This document shows, piece after piece, positions 1 through 9,541 of a stretch of 55,515 bases of DNA. Numbering within the stretch: the stretch's first letter is position 1; each line of letters begins with the position of its first letter. This DNA comes from an uncultured Desulfobacterales bacterium (GTDB taxonomy: Bacteria > Desulfobacterota > Desulfobacteria > Desulfobacterales > UBA11574): assembly GCA_937998305.1 (NCBI GenBank), contig CALLDL010000060.1, positions 1 to 55,515 of the forward strand, read 5' to 3'. The notes beneath the pieces were generated by a model. That model was not told where the DNA came from, did not search any database, and was given only the letters and a program-made list of their open reading frames with translations. A program made the translations under genes and the position numbers.

Positions 1-141
1 GAGATGGTGATGCCCGGAGACAATGTGACGATCGCAGCGGAGTTGATAACGCCCATAGCGATGGAAAAAGAGCTACGGTTTGCCATCAGGGAAGGCGGCC
101 GGACGGTTGGCGCCGGTGTGGTCAGTGAGATTATCGAGTAA
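1..141 (+). CDS. tuf: Elongation factor Tu, C-terminal end (partial)
   Basis: The window opens inside this gene; 46 codons and a TAA remain. The translated end carries the domain III signature of EF-Tu ([13 protein letters not shown], then [15 protein letters not shown]). EF-Tu is the GTPase that brings aminoacyl-tRNA to the ribosome. It sits 18 bp upstream of rpsJ in the same direction, the usual str-S10 junction of bacteria, so it probably shares transcripts with the ribosomal genes that follow. The identification is firm; the rest of the gene lies outside the window. Confidence 0.97.
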   Translation, partial: EMVMPGDNVTIAAELITPIAMEKELRFAIREGGRTVGAGVVSEIIE

Positions 142-159
142 AGAGAAACGAGAATAATA

Positions 160-465
160 ATGAATACTAAAATCAGGATCAGGCTCAAGGCATATGACCA
201 TAAACTTCTGGATCAATCTGTTGGAGATATTGTCAATACGGCCAATAAAACCGGAGCAAATGTCGTCGGACCAATACCACTTCCAACAAGAATCAACAAA
301 TATTGTGTTCTTCGATCTCCTCATGTAGACAAGAAATCTCGTGAACAGTTTGAAATCAGAACACACAAACGTCTTCTCGATATTCTGGAGCCGACTCAAC
401 AAACTGTTGATGCTTTGATGAAGCTGGATCTTTCTCCAGGCGTAGATGTTGAGATAAAACTGTAG
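160..465 (+). CDS. rpsJ: 30S ribosomal protein S10 (uS10)
   Basis: A 101-residue protein beginning [19 protein letters not shown] with the S10 blocks GPIPLPT and [12 protein letters not shown], the normal length for the family. S10 is part of the 30S head and also acts as NusE in antitermination complexes. The ATG follows a GAGAAACGAG stretch about 5 bp upstream. It is the first gene of the S10 block here. Because tuf lies directly before it, no long S10 leader is present at this spot for an E. coli-type L4 feedback site. Confidence 0.98.
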   Translation: MNTKIRIRLKAYDHKLLDQSVGDIVNTANKTGANVVGPIPLPTRINKYCVLRSPHVDKKSREQFEIRTHKRLLDILEPTQQTVDALMKLDLSPGVDVEIKL

Positions 466-517
466 TATTTAATAAAGGTCGTTTCATAAAAGCGACAATA
501 GGGAAAAAATAATAGTA

Positions 518-1153
518 ATGTGTAATGGATTGATAGGAAAAAAATTGGGAATGACGGGTCTGTTTACTTCCGAAGGTAAATATATTCCGGTGACAGCCAT
601 TCAGCTTGGCCCATGTGTGGTTACCCAGATAAAGACTGTCGCCACCGATGGATATAATGCACTTCAGCTTGGTTTTGGCGAGAAAAAGAAATCTCGTGTA
701 AACAAAGCGTTGGAGGGTCATCTCAAAAAAATTGGTGAAACGCGTTTTGCATTTCTGCGTGAAGTTTACGTGAATGATCCAAGTGAATACGGGCTTGGCC
801 AGACAATAAATATAGATATTTTCAATATCGGAGAATACATTGATGTTACCGGAACGACCAAAGGAAGGGGTTTTTCCGGTGTTATTAAACGTCATGGGTT
901 CCATGGCGGCAAGAAAACTCATGGTAGTCACAGTCACAGAATTCCAGGATCCATCGGATGCAGTGCGACGCCTGCAAAGGTTATTAAGGGAAAAAAAATG
1001 CCGGGCCAGTATGGGAATACTAGAAAGACAATTCGAAATTTGGAAATTGTCGACATTAGGCCGGAAGAAAATCTTATTCTGATAAAAGGAGCAATTCCGG
1101 GTTCAAGAAACGGTATTGTTGAAATCAAGAAACCCAAAATTGCTAATAAATGA
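518..1153 (+). CDS. rplC: 50S ribosomal protein L3 (uL3)
   Basis: A 211-residue protein with the L3 signatures LIGKKLGMT at the N-terminus, GFSGVIKRHGFHGG in the middle and MPGQYG in the loop that reaches toward the peptidyl transferase centre. L3 is an early 50S assembly protein. The ATG at 518 has only a weak purine-rich stretch (AGGGAAAA) upstream. The gene is followed by a 131-bp spacer before rplD, longer than most gaps in this cluster, in which I see no terminator or promoter. Confidence 0.98.
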   Translation: MCNGLIGKKLGMTGLFTSEGKYIPVTAIQLGPCVVTQIKTVATDGYNALQLGFGEKKKSRVNKALEGHLKKIGETRFAFLREVYVNDPSEYGLGQTINIDIFNIGEYIDVTGTTKGRGFSGVIKRHGFHGGKKTHGSHSHRIPGSIGCSATPAKVIKGKKMPGQYGNTRKTIRNLEIVDIRPEENLILIKGAIPGSRNGIVEIKKPKIANK

Positions 1154-1284
1154 TGGTTTTTTCATATCGAGTCTGAATCCACCCATATTCCGTTTTTGGT
1201 CGGATTTAAAATTAAATATACCTAAGCCCGTTTGAAAGAATTAAACGATCAAATAAATTAAAGAAATCTTGAGATATTAATGAT

Positions 1285-1908
1285 ATGGCTGTTGTAGATG
1301 TTATAAATCGTAAAGCAGAAAAAGTTTCACAGGTTGAACTTGAAGACAATATTTTCAAGATTCCCGTTAAGTCGAGTATACTGCATGAAGTTGTAACCAT
1401 GCAACTTGCAAATAGACGTGCAGGTTCCGCTTCCGTAAAGCATCGCAGCGATATAAGGGGAAGTGGAAGAAAACTTTTTAGACAGAAAGGAACCGGTCGT
1501 GCACGGCGTGGTGATGTTAAATCACCCCTGTTAAGAGGCGGAGGTTCTGTGTTTGGACCTGATCCCAGATCCTATTCGTACAAGGTCCCCAAAAAGGTAA
1601 AAAGACTGGCACTTAAGATGGCCTTGAGCACAAAACTTAAAGAAGACAACCTTATTGTGATTGACGAGTTTAATCTCGATAAGATTAAGACCAAAGAATT
1701 CTCTGCTGTTTTGGATGTGTTAAACATAAAAAATGCATTGATTATCACCGAAAAAAAGAATGAGAATCTCGAGCTGTCTTCCAGAAACGTTTCCGGAGTA
1801 AAAGTATTAAGAGTGGAAGGAATGAACGTATATGACATTCTTAAATATGAGAATGTTGTTTTGCTTGAGTCTTCGATAAAGTCCATTGAAGGGAGGCTGC
1901 TTGGATGA
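1285..1908 (+). CDS. rplD: 50S ribosomal protein L4 (uL4)
   Basis: A 207-residue protein with the characteristic glycine/arginine-rich extended loop ([19 protein letters not shown], then GSVFGP) that lines the peptide exit tunnel. In gammaproteobacteria L4 also represses its own operon; nothing visible here shows whether that applies. Its TGA overlaps the ATG of rplW (ATGA), so translation of the two is probably coupled. Length and gene order are normal for the family. Confidence 0.98.
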   Translation: MAVVDVINRKAEKVSQVELEDNIFKIPVKSSILHEVVTMQLANRRAGSASVKHRSDIRGSGRKLFRQKGTGRARRGDVKSPLLRGGGSVFGPDPRSYSYKVPKKVKRLALKMALSTKLKEDNLIVIDEFNLDKIKTKEFSAVLDVLNIKNALIITEKKNENLELSSRNVSGVKVLRVEGMNVYDILKYENVVLLESSIKSIEGRLLG

Positions 1909-2192
1909 TTCCGCATGATTTAATTAAACGGCCTTTGGTTACTGAAAAAACTAATATTCAAAAAGAGAGTTATAATCAGATTACATTCGAAGTCGATCGC
2001 AGGGCGAACAGAGTTGAGATTAAAAAGGCTGTCGAGAATATTTTCAATGTCAAGGTCGAGACGGTAAGAACAATGCAGATCAAGGGCAAGACCAAACAAA
2101 GAGGTCGAGTTATAGGAAAACGAAGGGACTGGAAGAAAGCGATTGTCAAATTAATGCCAGGTGAGCGAATCGATTTTTTTGAGGGAGTATAA
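1905..2192 (+). CDS. rplW: 50S ribosomal protein L23 (uL23)
   Basis: A 95-residue protein beginning [16 protein letters not shown], the usual start motif of bacterial L23, followed by [21 protein letters not shown]23 sits at the tunnel exit and is a docking site for trigger factor and SRP. The start codon lies inside the last codons of rplD (4-bp ATGA overlap). The C-terminus ([14 protein letters not shown]) is typical. rplB follows after 12 bp with a GGGTAAGG ribosome-binding site. Confidence 0.98.
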   Translation: MIPHDLIKRPLVTEKTNIQKESYNQITFEVDRRANRVEIKKAVENIFNVKVETVRTMQIKGKTKQRGRVIGKRRDWKKAIVKLMPGERIDFFEGV

Positions 2193-2204
2193 AAGGGGTA
2201 AGGA

Positions 2205-3032
2205 ATGGGTTTAAAAAAAGTAAAACCTACATCTGCCGGGAGGCGTGCTCAATCATATTCGACATTTGATGAAATTACTAGCACCACTCCTGAGAAGAGT
2301 CTCTTAAAGGTAATTAGGAAAAAAGGAGGCCGTAACTCCTACGGACGTATTACGTGCAGACATCGCGGGGGCGGTCATAAACGGCATTACAGAGTTATCG
2401 ATTTTAAAAGAGATAAAATAGGGATTCCTGCCAGAGTGGCTACTATAGAGTATGACCCGAATCGATCTGCACGGATTGCGCTTCTCCACTATGCTGATGG
2501 TGAAAAGCGATACATACTGGCACCGGTGAATCTTCGGGTCGGCGACACCGTGATTTCAGGACCTGAAGCAGATATAAAACCAGGCAATACATTACCCCTT
2601 AGCAAGATTCCTCTTGGAACACATATTCATAACATTGAATTGCTTATCGGAAAGGGTGGACAGATTGTAAGAAGCGCCGGAACATACGCCCAGTTAATGG
2701 CAAAGGAAGATCGCTATGTGCTTATAAAACTTCCATCCGGAGAAGTCCGAATGATCCTTTCAAACTGCAAGGCTACCATCGGTCAGCTTGGAAACGTGAT
2801 CCATGAGAATATATCTCTTGGTAAAGCAGGACGCAAACGATGGCTCGGCAGACGTCCCAAAGTTAGAGGTGTCGCCATGAACCCCGTTGACCATCCAATG
2901 GGTGGCGGTGAGGGAAGATCTTCCGGCGGACGACATCCATGCAGCCCTTGGGGTATGCCGACAAAAGGTTTTAAAACGCGCAAAACAAGAAAAAGCAATC
3001 GCTATATTATTAAAAAGCGTACGAAGAAATAG
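2205..3032 (+). CDS. rplB: 50S ribosomal protein L2 (uL2)
   Basis: A 275-residue protein, the standard length. It carries the conserved C-terminal block [20 protein letters not shown] with the histidine implicated in peptidyl transferase centre function, then [14 protein letters not shown]2 binds domain IV of 23S rRNA and is needed for subunit association. It lies 12 bp after rplW and 11 bp before rpsS in the same operon. Nothing unusual is seen. Confidence 0.98.
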   Translation: MGLKKVKPTSAGRRAQSYSTFDEITSTTPEKSLLKVIRKKGGRNSYGRITCRHRGGGHKRHYRVIDFKRDKIGIPARVATIEYDPNRSARIALLHYADGEKRYILAPVNLRVGDTVISGPEADIKPGNTLPLSKIPLGTHIHNIELLIGKGGQIVRSAGTYAQLMAKEDRYVLIKLPSGEVRMILSNCKATIGQLGNVIHENISLGKAGRKRWLGRRPKVRGVAMNPVDHPMGGGEGRSSGGRHPCSPWGMPTKGFKTRKTRKSNRYIIKKRTKK

Positions 3033-3043
3033 CAGGAGAAGTT

Positions 3044-3325
3044 ATGCCACGATCGTTGAAAAAAGGTCCGTTTGTTGATCAAAAACTGTATAAGAAAGTG
3101 CGTATCACCCAGGAGACCCGGAGCAGTCGAGTGATTAAGACATGGTCCAGAAGGTCGACAATAATTCCTGAGATGGTGGGTATTACCCTGGCGGTTCATA
3201 ATGGAAGAAAGTTTATTCCCGTATTTGTAACAGAGGACATGGTAGGACATAAGCTCGGTGAATTTTCACCGACTCGGACGTATTACGGTCATGCTGCTGA
3301 TAAAAGATCAAGGTTAAAGCGATAA
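3044..3325 (+). CDS. rpsS: 30S ribosomal protein S19 (uS19)
   Basis: A 93-residue protein beginning [11 protein letters not shown] after the initiator Met, with the family block [13 protein letters not shown] followed by GHA near the C-terminus. S19 binds the 3' domain of 16S rRNA in the 30S head beside S13. The ATG follows AGGAGAAGTT. Length and position between rplB and rplV are canonical. Confidence 0.98.
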   Translation: MPRSLKKGPFVDQKLYKKVRITQETRSSRVIKTWSRRSTIIPEMVGITLAVHNGRKFIPVFVTEDMVGHKLGEFSPTRTYYGHAADKRSRLKR

Positions 3326-3351
3326 AGCTGTCAGAAAAGGAAGTGTTTGTA

Positions 3352-3684
3352 ATGGAAGTTAAAGCTGTAGCAAAATATGTTCGCATTTCTCCTCAGAAAG
3401 TTCGTAAATTGATTGATGGTGTTAAGGGAAAGCCCGTAGAAGAGGGCCTGAACATGCTCAAATTTATGCCCCAGAAGGCAGCATCAATCGTTGAAAAAAT
3501 AATCAGAAGCGCTGTGGCAAATGCTGATCAATATCCGGATATGGATGTCGATTCTCTGGTTATTCATAATATTACGGCGGACCAGGGGCCAACGTTGAAG
3601 CGTTTCAAAGCTAGAGCGCGCGGCAGAGGCACACGTATATTAAAAAGGACTGCCCATATAACGGTAATTCTATCTGAAGGTTAG
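3352..3684 (+). CDS. rplV: 50S ribosomal protein L22 (uL22)
   Basis: A 110-residue protein beginning [18 protein letters not shown], with the tunnel-lining arginine-rich hairpin near the end ([17 protein letters not shown]). I chose the ATG at 3352 over an in-frame GTG at 3343 because AAGGAAG (3337-3343) lies 8 bp before the ATG but overlaps the GTG; this also gives the usual 110-residue length. L22 contacts all domains of 23S rRNA. rpsC follows after 21 bp. Confidence 0.97.
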   Translation: MEVKAVAKYVRISPQKVRKLIDGVKGKPVEEGLNMLKFMPQKAASIVEKIIRSAVANADQYPDMDVDSLVIHNITADQGPTLKRFKARARGRGTRILKRTAHITVILSEG

Positions 3685-3705
3685 ATCTAAAAAGGAGGTA
3701 ACAGC

Positions 3706-4356
3706 TTGGGCCAGAAAGTAAATCCTATTAGTTTGAGATTGGGTATTGTTAAAACCTGGGAATCTCGGTGGTATGCTGGAAAAAAATATGCTGATTATAT
3801 TCTGGAAGATTATAATATAAGGAAGTTTATAAAAAAGAGACTATACCATGCAGGTATTTCAAGGGTTGAAATTGAAAGATCGTCCAAGCGTGTCAGGCTC
3901 CGTGTATTTACATCCAGGCCCGGAATTGTCATCGGAAAAAAGGGATCTGAAATTGCGTTACTCAAAAAAGAACTTGAAAAAATTGTTTCACATGAAGTCA
4001 TTATCGATATCCAGGAAGTCAGAAAACCCGAGCTTGATGCCCAGCTTGTCGCTGAAAATATAGCACTTCAGATTGTACGGAGGGTTGCATTTCGACGTGC
4101 CATGAAGCGAGGCATTTCATCCGCGATGCGATTTGGTGCCGAGGGTATAAAAATTATATGCTCAGGCCGGTTGGGCGGGGCCGAGATGGCGAGGACCGAA
4201 CAGTATAGAGAGGGCCGAATACCTTTACATACTTTAAGGGCGGATATAGACTACGGTTTTGTAGAAGCTCGCACAACATACGGAATTATCGGTATAAAGG
4301 TGTTTATTTTTAAAGGAGAAATTTTAAAAAAAGATAAGGTGGCGATTGGTGGTTAG
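3706..4356 (+). CDS. rpsC: 30S ribosomal protein S3 (uS3)
   Basis: A 216-residue protein starting at a TTG, supported by AAAGGAGGT at 3691-3699 six bases upstream and by the conserved start [13 protein letters not shown]. The KH motif ([17 protein letters not shown]) and the S3 C-terminal block [12 protein letters not shown] are intact. S3 lies at the mRNA entry channel and has helicase activity. Unlike most junctions here, the next gene (rplP) is 222 bp away, because a palindromic repeat occupies the gap. Confidence 0.97.
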   Translation: MGQKVNPISLRLGIVKTWESRWYAGKKYADYILEDYNIRKFIKKRLYHAGISRVEIERSSKRVRLRVFTSRPGIVIGKKGSEIALLKKELEKIVSHEVIIDIQEVRKPELDAQLVAENIALQIVRRVAFRRAMKRGISSAMRFGAEGIKIICSGRLGGAEMARTEQYREGRIPLHTLRADIDYGFVEARTTYGIIGIKVFIFKGEILKKDKVAIGG

Positions 4357-4374
4357 GTCTGGATCGTTGTGCAA

Positions 4375-4513
4375 GCCATCTCAAAAATACATCTAACGCC
4401 CAATTACGGTGTTGCGAGCTTCTTCAAAATGCTCACATACTCTCTTCATGTATGCTGCTTTTTTCATCGGCTCACGCCTTGTCTTTGAGCATAATCTGCA
4501 ATTTTGAGATGGC
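4375..4513. repeat. Nested-palindrome repeat inserted between rpsC and rplP
   Basis: A 139-bp stretch bounded by inverted ends: GCCATCTCAAAA (4375-4386) and TTTTGAGATGGC (4502-4513), 12 bp and perfect. Inside are further inverted pieces, for example ATGCTCA (4429-4435) with TGAGCAT (4486-4492) and CATAC with GTATG around 4436-4454. It carries no ORF. This looks like a short non-autonomous element (MITE-like) or a structured dispersed repeat. It splits an otherwise tightly packed ribosomal operon, so the transcript must carry it; no U-run terminator follows it. No clear target duplication is seen. Confidence 0.7.
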
Positions 4514-4578
4514 CTGTAGAAAAGCTACTTTTTGACTTTTATTTGGTACCAAACATAGTCGTAATGGAGATATAAGGG

Positions 4579-4992
4579 ATGCTTAGTCCAAAAAAAGTAA
4601 AATTTCGAAAACAGCAAAAAGGCAGGATGAGAGGGATTTCATATCGGGGATGTAATCTCGATCACGGTGAATTTGGATTGCAGGCCGTAGAGTGCGGGAC
4701 AATCAGTTCAAAGCAGATTGAGGCCGCACGTATCGCAATGACACGGCATGTGAAAAGAGGCGGAAAGATGTGGATAAGGATATTCCCGGACAAACCGTTC
4801 ACGAAAAAGCCTGCTGAAGTCAGAATGGGAAAAGGAAAAGGATCTCCTGAAGGATGGGTGGCCGTCGTTCGCCCCGGGAGAGTTCTCTATGAAATGGAAG
4901 GTGTTCCCAGAGACCTGGCCAAAGAAGGGTTTCGGCTTGCCTCACATAAGCTTTCTGTAAAAACAAGGTTTATAGAGAGGGGTGATTTGTAA
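4579..4992 (+). CDS. rplP: 50S ribosomal protein L16 (uL16)
   Basis: A 137-residue protein beginning [19 protein letters not shown], with the L16 block [19 protein letters not shown] and [19 protein letters not shown]16 binds near the A site on the 50S. The ATG follows GGAGATATAAGGG. Its TAA overlaps the rpmC ATG by one base (TAATG), implying translational coupling. The gene is downstream of the repeat at 4375-4513, so its expression depends on read-through of that element or on an unseen promoter. Confidence 0.98.
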   Translation: MLSPKKVKFRKQQKGRMRGISYRGCNLDHGEFGLQAVECGTISSKQIEAARIAMTRHVKRGGKMWIRIFPDKPFTKKPAEVRMGKGKGSPEGWVAVVRPGRVLYEMEGVPRDLAKEGFRLASHKLSVKTRFIERGDL

Positions 4993-5195
4993 TGAAAGCG
5001 AGTGAGATTAAAGATCTGAGCATGGAAGAAATGCTCCGAAAACTTGATGATCTTAAAGAGGAATTTTTTAACTTGCGCTTTCAGCATGAAACCGGCCAGC
5101 TCGAAAATCCCCAGAAGATGAAGCAAACTAAACGCGATATTGCCAGGGTGAAAACTTTCATAAAACAATCTGAATTAAATAACGAGGCGGGTTAA
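4992..5195 (+). CDS. rpmC: 50S ribosomal protein L29 (uL29)
   Basis: A 67-residue helical-hairpin protein ([18 protein letters not shown], then [13 protein letters not shown] and [10 protein letters not shown]), matching L29 in length and motifs. L29 sits beside L23 at the tunnel exit. It begins one base inside the rplP stop codon and ends 13 bp before rpsQ. Nothing unusual. Confidence 0.97.
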   Translation: MKASEIKDLSMEEMLRKLDDLKEEFFNLRFQHETGQLENPQKMKQTKRDIARVKTFIKQSELNNEAG

Positions 5196-5208
5196 AATAA
5201 TTATTACA

Positions 5209-5466
5209 ATGAAAAAACGATTATTGAAAAGACAGATGGTCGGAACTGTTGTAAGCGACAAGATGGACAAGACTGTAGTTGTCCTGGTTGAGAGACTGGT
5301 TAAGCATAGACTTTATAAAAAGTATATTAGAAGACGCGCCAAATTTGCAGCTCATGATGAAAATAATGCTTCTCGTATTGGCGACAAAGTGTTGATCATC
5401 CAGTCCAGTCCAATTAGCAAAACCAAGAAGTGGCGTGTTAGAGAAATTGTCGAAAAAGCTGTTTAA
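5209..5466 (+). CDS. rpsQ: 30S ribosomal protein S17 (uS17)
   Basis: An 85-residue OB-fold protein with the S17 motifs [19 protein letters not shown] and [20 protein letters not shown]17 is a primary 16S rRNA binder in the 30S body. The region before the ATG (AACGAGGCGGGTTAAAATAATTA) has a GAGG-like site somewhat far upstream. A 152-bp spacer with no recognisable signal separates it from rplN. Confidence 0.97.
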   Translation: MKKRLLKRQMVGTVVSDKMDKTVVVLVERLVKHRLYKKYIRRRAKFAAHDENNASRIGDKVLIIQSSPISKTKKWRVREIVEKAV

Positions 5467-5618
5467 TTCTTAAATTACGGTTTCTTAGCACATCAAAAAA
5501 CATGACTTTTTACGAACGTTTTAGGTTTTAAAGGTCTATAAAGAGAGTTGAAGATAAAAACCTAAAGTATGATGAATTTATTTTATAAATTCATATTTAT
5601 ATAAGGAAAGTAAAAAAG

Positions 5619-5987
5619 ATGATTCAGGCGGAGACAAGATTGACTGTGGCGGACAATTCTGGAGCCAAGATATTATACTGCATAAAAGTTCTTGGGGGTT
5701 CACGAAGAAGGTATGCAAGTGTCGGTGACATCATTGTTGTATCTGTTAAAGAAGCCATACCGAATACCAAGGTCAAAAAAGGGGATGTTTTGAAGGCTGT
5801 TGTGGTTCGAACCAAAAAGGAGATTCGAAGACCGGATGGGTCATACATACGATTTGATGATAATTCGGCTGTTTTAATTACACAGACCAGGGAACCCATT
5901 GGGACGCGAATATTCGGGCCGGTAGCGAGAGAGCTCAGAGCCAAAAGATTTATGAAAATTATATCACTTGCCCCGGAGGTATTATAG
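5619..5987 (+). CDS. rplN: 50S ribosomal protein L14 (uL14)
   Basis: A 122-residue protein, the exact standard length, beginning [18 protein letters not shown] and containing [19 protein letters not shown]-like segments and the C-terminus [13 protein letters not shown]14 lies at the subunit interface, forming bridges to 16S rRNA and the binding site for RsfS. AAGGAAAG precedes the ATG by about 10 bp. It starts the spc-type block (L14-L24-L5-S14-S8-L6-L18-S5-L30-L15-SecY). Confidence 0.98.
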   Translation: MIQAETRLTVADNSGAKILYCIKVLGGSRRRYASVGDIIVVSVKEAIPNTKVKKGDVLKAVVVRTKKEIRRPDGSYIRFDDNSAVLITQTREPIGTRIFGPVARELRAKRFMKIISLAPEVL

Positions 5988-6013
5988 TTAAAGGCCCAGT
6001 GGAGAATTGATTC

Positions 6014-6343
6014 ATGATAAAAAATAAATGTCACATAAAAAAAGACGATAAAGTAAAGGTTGTCGCTGGCAAGGATAAGGGTAAGATCGGTAAAGTTCTT
6101 AGTTTAAAAAGAAAGAATAGCAGAATTATTATTGAAAATATCAATATGATGAAAAAACATGCTCGGGCCAGTGCAAAGCACAGGCAGGGCGGAATAATTG
6201 AGAGTGAATCGCCGATCCATTGGTCAAACGTCATGTTGATGTGCAGCAAATGTGTTACACCCGTAAGAATCAAAATGAAGCGTCTTGAGGATGGAAAAAA
6301 GATACGAATTTGCAGTAAATGCAGTGAAATTATAGATTCTTAG
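6014..6343 (+). CDS. rplX: 50S ribosomal protein L24 (uL24), zinc-ribbon type
   Basis: A 109-residue protein with an N-terminal KOW motif ([18 protein letters not shown]) and a C-terminal pair of CxxC motifs ([10 protein letters not shown] and ICSKCSEI), the zinc-ribbon form of L24 common outside enterobacteria. L24 initiates 50S assembly on the 5' domain of 23S rRNA. rplE follows after 22 bp. Confidence 0.97.
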   Translation: MIKNKCHIKKDDKVKVVAGKDKGKIGKVLSLKRKNSRIIIENINMMKKHARASAKHRQGGIIESESPIHWSNVMLMCSKCVTPVRIKMKRLEDGKKIRICSKCSEIIDS

Positions 6344-6365
6344 GGTCGTGTGTCGGAGGGATTGA

Positions 6366-6905
6366 ATGTCACAATTAAAACTGTATTATAATAAAGAAGT
6401 CGTTCCCAAGTTGTTGAAAACCTTTAAATACGATAACATCATGCAGGTCCCAAAGCTTGAGAAGATAGTATTGAATATGGGACTTGGCGAAGCGATTCAT
6501 AACATCAAACTCCTTGATTCAGCCTTGGAAGAACTAAAAATTATATCAGGTCAGCAACCGGTTGTCACTCGTGCTAGAAAGTCCATAGCAGCGTTTAAGT
6601 TGAGGGAAGGAATGCCTATAGGCTGTCGGGTTACACTCCGTTATAAACGTATGTATGATTTTTATTATAAATTAGTGAATATAGCGCTACCTCGTGTTCG
6701 TGATTTTAGAGGTCTTTCGGGAAAAGCGCTTGATGGTCACGGAAATTATACGTTGGGAATTAAAGAGCACATTATTTTTCCTGAAATCGATTACGATAAA
6801 ATCGATAGAATCAAAGGTCTTAACATTACGATAGTTACATCTGCAAAGACGGATGAAGAGGGGAAAGAACTTCTAAAATCAATGGGTATGCCGTTCAGGA
6901 ATTGA
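6366..6905 (+). CDS. rplE: 50S ribosomal protein L5 (uL5)
   Basis: A 179-residue protein, the normal length, with [12 protein letters not shown] near the N-terminus, LRDFRGL-type core ([19 protein letters not shown]) and the C-terminal [21 protein letters not shown]5 carries 5S rRNA into the central protuberance and contacts P-site tRNA. GGAGGG is found 6-7 bp before the ATG. Typical context. Confidence 0.98.
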   Translation: MSQLKLYYNKEVVPKLLKTFKYDNIMQVPKLEKIVLNMGLGEAIHNIKLLDSALEELKIISGQQPVVTRARKSIAAFKLREGMPIGCRVTLRYKRMYDFYYKLVNIALPRVRDFRGLSGKALDGHGNYTLGIKEHIIFPEIDYDKIDRIKGLNITIVTSAKTDEEGKELLKSMGMPFRN

Positions 6906-6951
6906 AGAATAAGCAACGAGTGTCGATAGTCAATCAAATATGGAGGAAGAT

Positions 6952-7137
6952 TTGGCAAAAAAATCTCTAAGAATAAAAGCAGTTAAAAAACCCAAGTTCA
7001 AAGTGAGAACATACAACCGGTGCCCCATTTGCGGCAGACCAAGGGGATTTTTAAGGAAATTTGGAATTTGTCGTATTTGTTTTCGAAATCTCGCCTCCCA
7101 AGGAAAACTTCCGGGTGTAGTGAAATCAAGCTGGTGA
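6952..7137 (+). CDS. rpsN: 30S ribosomal protein S14, zinc-binding type Z (uS14)
   Basis: A 61-residue S14 of the short zinc type. I start it at a TTG (6952), giving AKKSLRIKA after Met, because GGAGG at 6942-6946 lies 5 bp upstream and 61 residues is the family length; an in-frame ATG at 6940 would overlap that site. The zinc ligands are visible as CPIC at the middle and CRIC 12 residues later. The protein binds the 30S head. rpsZ is an alternative name. Confidence 0.96.
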   Translation: MAKKSLRIKAVKKPKFKVRTYNRCPICGRPRGFLRKFGICRICFRNLASQGKLPGVVKSSW

Positions 7138-7234
7138 TTGTTTAAAACCGGCTTAAGTGTACTCAAATTGTGTTTATACTGAGAAATTAGGCATAAAAGC
7201 TTAAAGAAACAAATTAATAACGGAGAAATTTATT

Positions 7235-7630
7235 GTGATGAGCGATCCAATTGCTGACATGCTGACCAGAATAAGAAACGCCGGAAAGGCAAAATTCAAT
7301 AGTGTCGACATTCCAGGGGCAAAATTAAAAATAGAATTGGCCCGGGTATTAAAAGATGAAGGTTTTATAAGAAATTACAAGCTCATTAAAGATAAGAAGC
7401 AAGGCATCTTACGTGTTTATCTTAAATATGATGAAAAAGAGACCCACGCAATTTATGGCCTTGAGCGCGTCAGTAAACCCAGTAGACGTGTTTATGCCAA
7501 GAGCAAGGATGTAAAACCGGTTTTGAACGGAATGGGTATTGCAGTTTTATCAACCTCAACAGGAATAATGACGGATAAGAAGGCCAGAGCTAAAAATGTG
7601 GGAGGAGAAATTCTCTGCAATATTTGGTAA
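7235..7630 (+). CDS. rpsH: 30S ribosomal protein S8 (uS8)
   Basis: A 131-residue protein with the S8 start SDPIADMLTRIRNAG and the conserved C-terminal block VLSTSTGIMTDKKAR followed by GGEILCNIW. Either the GTG at 7235 or the ATG at 7238 could be the start; GGAG at 7222-7225 fits the GTG slightly better. In E. coli S8 represses the spc operon by binding mRNA at the rplE start; no such hairpin was recognised here. Confidence 0.97.
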   Translation: MMSDPIADMLTRIRNAGKAKFNSVDIPGAKLKIELARVLKDEGFIRNYKLIKDKKQGILRVYLKYDEKETHAIYGLERVSKPSRRVYAKSKDVKPVLNGMGIAVLSTSTGIMTDKKARAKNVGGEILCNIW

Positions 7631-7690
7631 GTTTATCACTCGTTATTGATAGATGATTTAAATAATGAATTACCGATAAGGACGTAATCA

Positions 7691-8236
7691 ATGTCAAGAG
7701 TAGGAAAAACACCGATAAGTATACCTGATAAGACCAAAATAACCTATAAGGACAGAATTATTACTGTGCAGGGTGAAAAGGGGACACTTACAAGATCTGT
7801 TCATCCAGCAGTTGATTTAAAGATAGAAGATGGAATGATAAAGGTGGACGTTGTTAAAGATGACAGGACCAGTGGGGCTTTGCGAGGATTGACGCGTAGC
7901 CTTGTCGCCAATATGGTTATCGGTGTGAACAAAGGATTTGAAAGAGTTCTTGAAATACATGGTATCGGCTATCGTGCAGTGCTTAGTGGTAACTGTATCG
8001 AATTTAATCTCGGATATTCACATCCTGTTAAATTTGATCTTCCCGAAGGTATCTCAGCATCCATTGACAAAAGGAACGTTATAAGATTGACCGGTATCGA
8101 CAAAGAGTTGTTAGGTCATACCGCTGCATCTATTAGGAGATTGAGGCCGCCCGAAAGCTATAAGGGTAAGGGAATAAAATATGCTGAGGAACGTATTCAG
8201 CGCAAGGCTGGGAAATCTGGAGCCACAGCATTATAA
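7691..8236 (+). CDS. rplF: 50S ribosomal protein L6 (uL6)
   Basis: A 181-residue protein with MSRVGKTPISIPD at the start, the repeat-domain block EIHGIGYRAVLSG and the L6 signature RPPESYKGKGIKYAEE at the C-terminus. L6 binds domain VI of 23S rRNA near the sarcin-ricin loop and EF-G. Followed by rplR after 11 bp. Confidence 0.98.
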   Translation: MSRVGKTPISIPDKTKITYKDRIITVQGEKGTLTRSVHPAVDLKIEDGMIKVDVVKDDRTSGALRGLTRSLVANMVIGVNKGFERVLEIHGIGYRAVLSGNCIEFNLGYSHPVKFDLPEGISASIDKRNVIRLTGIDKELLGHTAASIRRLRPPESYKGKGIKYAEERIQRKAGKSGATAL

Positions 8237-8247
8237 GGTTATAGAAT

Positions 8248-8616
8248 ATGGGGTCATTGAATTTTAAAAAAAGAGCGCGCTTAAAGAGGAAAAAAAGGAT
8301 CAGGAAAAATCTGGTCGGCACACAGGAACGTCCTAGACTGAGTGTTTTTCGAAGCTCAAAACATATCTACGCTCAAGTCATTGATGATACGTATGGACGT
8401 ACTCTGGTGGCTGCATCAAGTATGGAAAAAGTAGTAAAAGAACACCCTGAATTTGAAAATAAAGTTGCCGTGGCAGGTTTTGTCGGGAAACTTATCGGTG
8501 AGCGGGCTGTAAAAAAGGGTATAAGCAAGGTTGTTTTTGACCGAAATGGTTTTTTATATCACGGTCGAGTTAAAGCTATTTCAGATGGTGCCCGTGAGAC
8601 GGGTTTGGATTTTTAG
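8248..8616 (+). CDS. rplR: 50S ribosomal protein L18 (uL18)
   Basis: A 122-residue protein with the basic N-terminus [16 protein letters not shown] and the block [20 protein letters not shown], then [16 protein letters not shown]18 binds 5S rRNA together with L5. The downstream 94-bp spacer holds an inverted AAATCACA (8643-8650) / TGTGATTT (8672-8679) of unknown meaning before rpsE. Confidence 0.97.
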   Translation: MGSLNFKKRARLKRKKRIRKNLVGTQERPRLSVFRSSKHIYAQVIDDTYGRTLVAASSMEKVVKEHPEFENKVAVAGFVGKLIGERAVKKGISKVVFDRNGFLYHGRVKAISDGARETGLDF

Positions 8617-8710
8617 ACTTTAATGCTTTTGGTGTCTAATTGAAATCACAGAGTTTAGTAACGCTTAATGACATGTGATTTGAGTCATCCATGATGAAGG
8701 AGGCAGATTT

Positions 8711-9205
8711 TTGTTCAAACAGGATAAAGGCGAAAATCAGTTAATTGATAAGGTTGTTTACATTAACCGTGTTGCAAAGGTTGTCAAGGGCGGCCGCAGG
8801 TTCAGCTTCAGCGCAATCGTTGTGGTTGGTGATGGTGAAGGAAGCGTTGGCTACGGACTTGGAAAGGCAGGTGAAGTGCCTGAGGCAATTCGCAAAGGTA
8901 TAGAGAAAGCTAAAAAGAACATGGTCAAAATACCTTTGATTAATGAGACGATACCTTATGTCGTTGTCGGAAAATATGGAGCCGGCCGTGTTCTGTTAAA
9001 ACCTGCCTCCAAAGGTACCGGCCTTATCGCAGGCGGAGCTGTTCGAGCTGTGCTGGAAGCTGCAGGTATTCAGAATATTCTGACAAAGTGTATGGGGTCG
9101 CATAATCCTCATAATGTCGTCAAGGCCACCATTGAAGGTCTTTCTCGATTGGAGAGTCGCGAACAGGTTGCTGCCAGGCGAAATATTGAAGTAGAGGCCC
9201 TTTAG
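8711..9205 (+). CDS. rpsE: 30S ribosomal protein S5 (uS5)
   Basis: A 164-residue protein read from a TTG at 8711, supported by AAGGAGG (8697-8703) 7 bp upstream. It contains the S5 double-stranded RNA-binding block [20 protein letters not shown] and [17 protein letters not shown], and the C-terminal domain with [19 protein letters not shown]5 affects accuracy and mRNA unwinding with S3 and S4. A 138-bp spacer follows before rpmD. Confidence 0.97.
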   Translation: MFKQDKGENQLIDKVVYINRVAKVVKGGRRFSFSAIVVVGDGEGSVGYGLGKAGEVPEAIRKGIEKAKKNMVKIPLINETIPYVVVGKYGAGRVLLKPASKGTGLIAGGAVRAVLEAAGIQNILTKCMGSHNPHNVVKATIEGLSRLESREQVAARRNIEVEAL

Positions 9206-9343
9206 ATCACTTTTAACTTTTCCGGGTTGTCTGGGTTCGGATTTTCAAATTAAGAATGAGGATTGATGACGATAAGCTGCAGATTAAAAGATCCAGGGCA
9301 ATCAAATTGGCCATCGGCAATGGTTAATGGTGAGGAATAATAA

Positions 9344-9541
9344 ATGAGTGGAATGTTGAAAATAACTCTTGTGAAAAGCATGATTGGAAGGCCCGAAAAA
9401 CACCGGAAAGTACTGCGAGGCATGGGACTGACAAAGATTAATAGAACGGTTGAACTTGAAGATACGCCTTCTATTCGAGGAATGGTCCACGTGGTTTCGC
9501 ATCTGGTGAAAGTCGAGGAAAAAATAGATGAAACTGAATGA
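9344..9541 (+). CDS. rpmD: 50S ribosomal protein L30 (uL30)
   Basis: A 65-residue protein with [20 protein letters not shown], followed by [20 protein letters not shown], the L30 signature. The ATG at 9344 follows GTGAGGAATAATAA. The stop lies 14 bp inside rplO, an overlap that suggests coupled translation. L30 is present in most but not all bacteria. Confidence 0.96.
   Translation: MSGMLKITLVKSMIGRPEKHRKVLRGMGLTKINRTVELEDTPSIRGMVHVVSHLVKVEEKIDETE

Noticed and set aside
4375-4513. Considered as an attC site
   Set aside because: It has no GTT/AAC boxes at its ends and no neighbouring cassette; the ends are GCCATCTC/GAGATGGC.
9266-9340. A 24-codon frame between rpsE and rpmD ending just before the rpmD ATG
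   Set aside because: There is a GAGG upstream, but the peptide has no recognisable feature and the spacing could be chance; not enough to call a gene.
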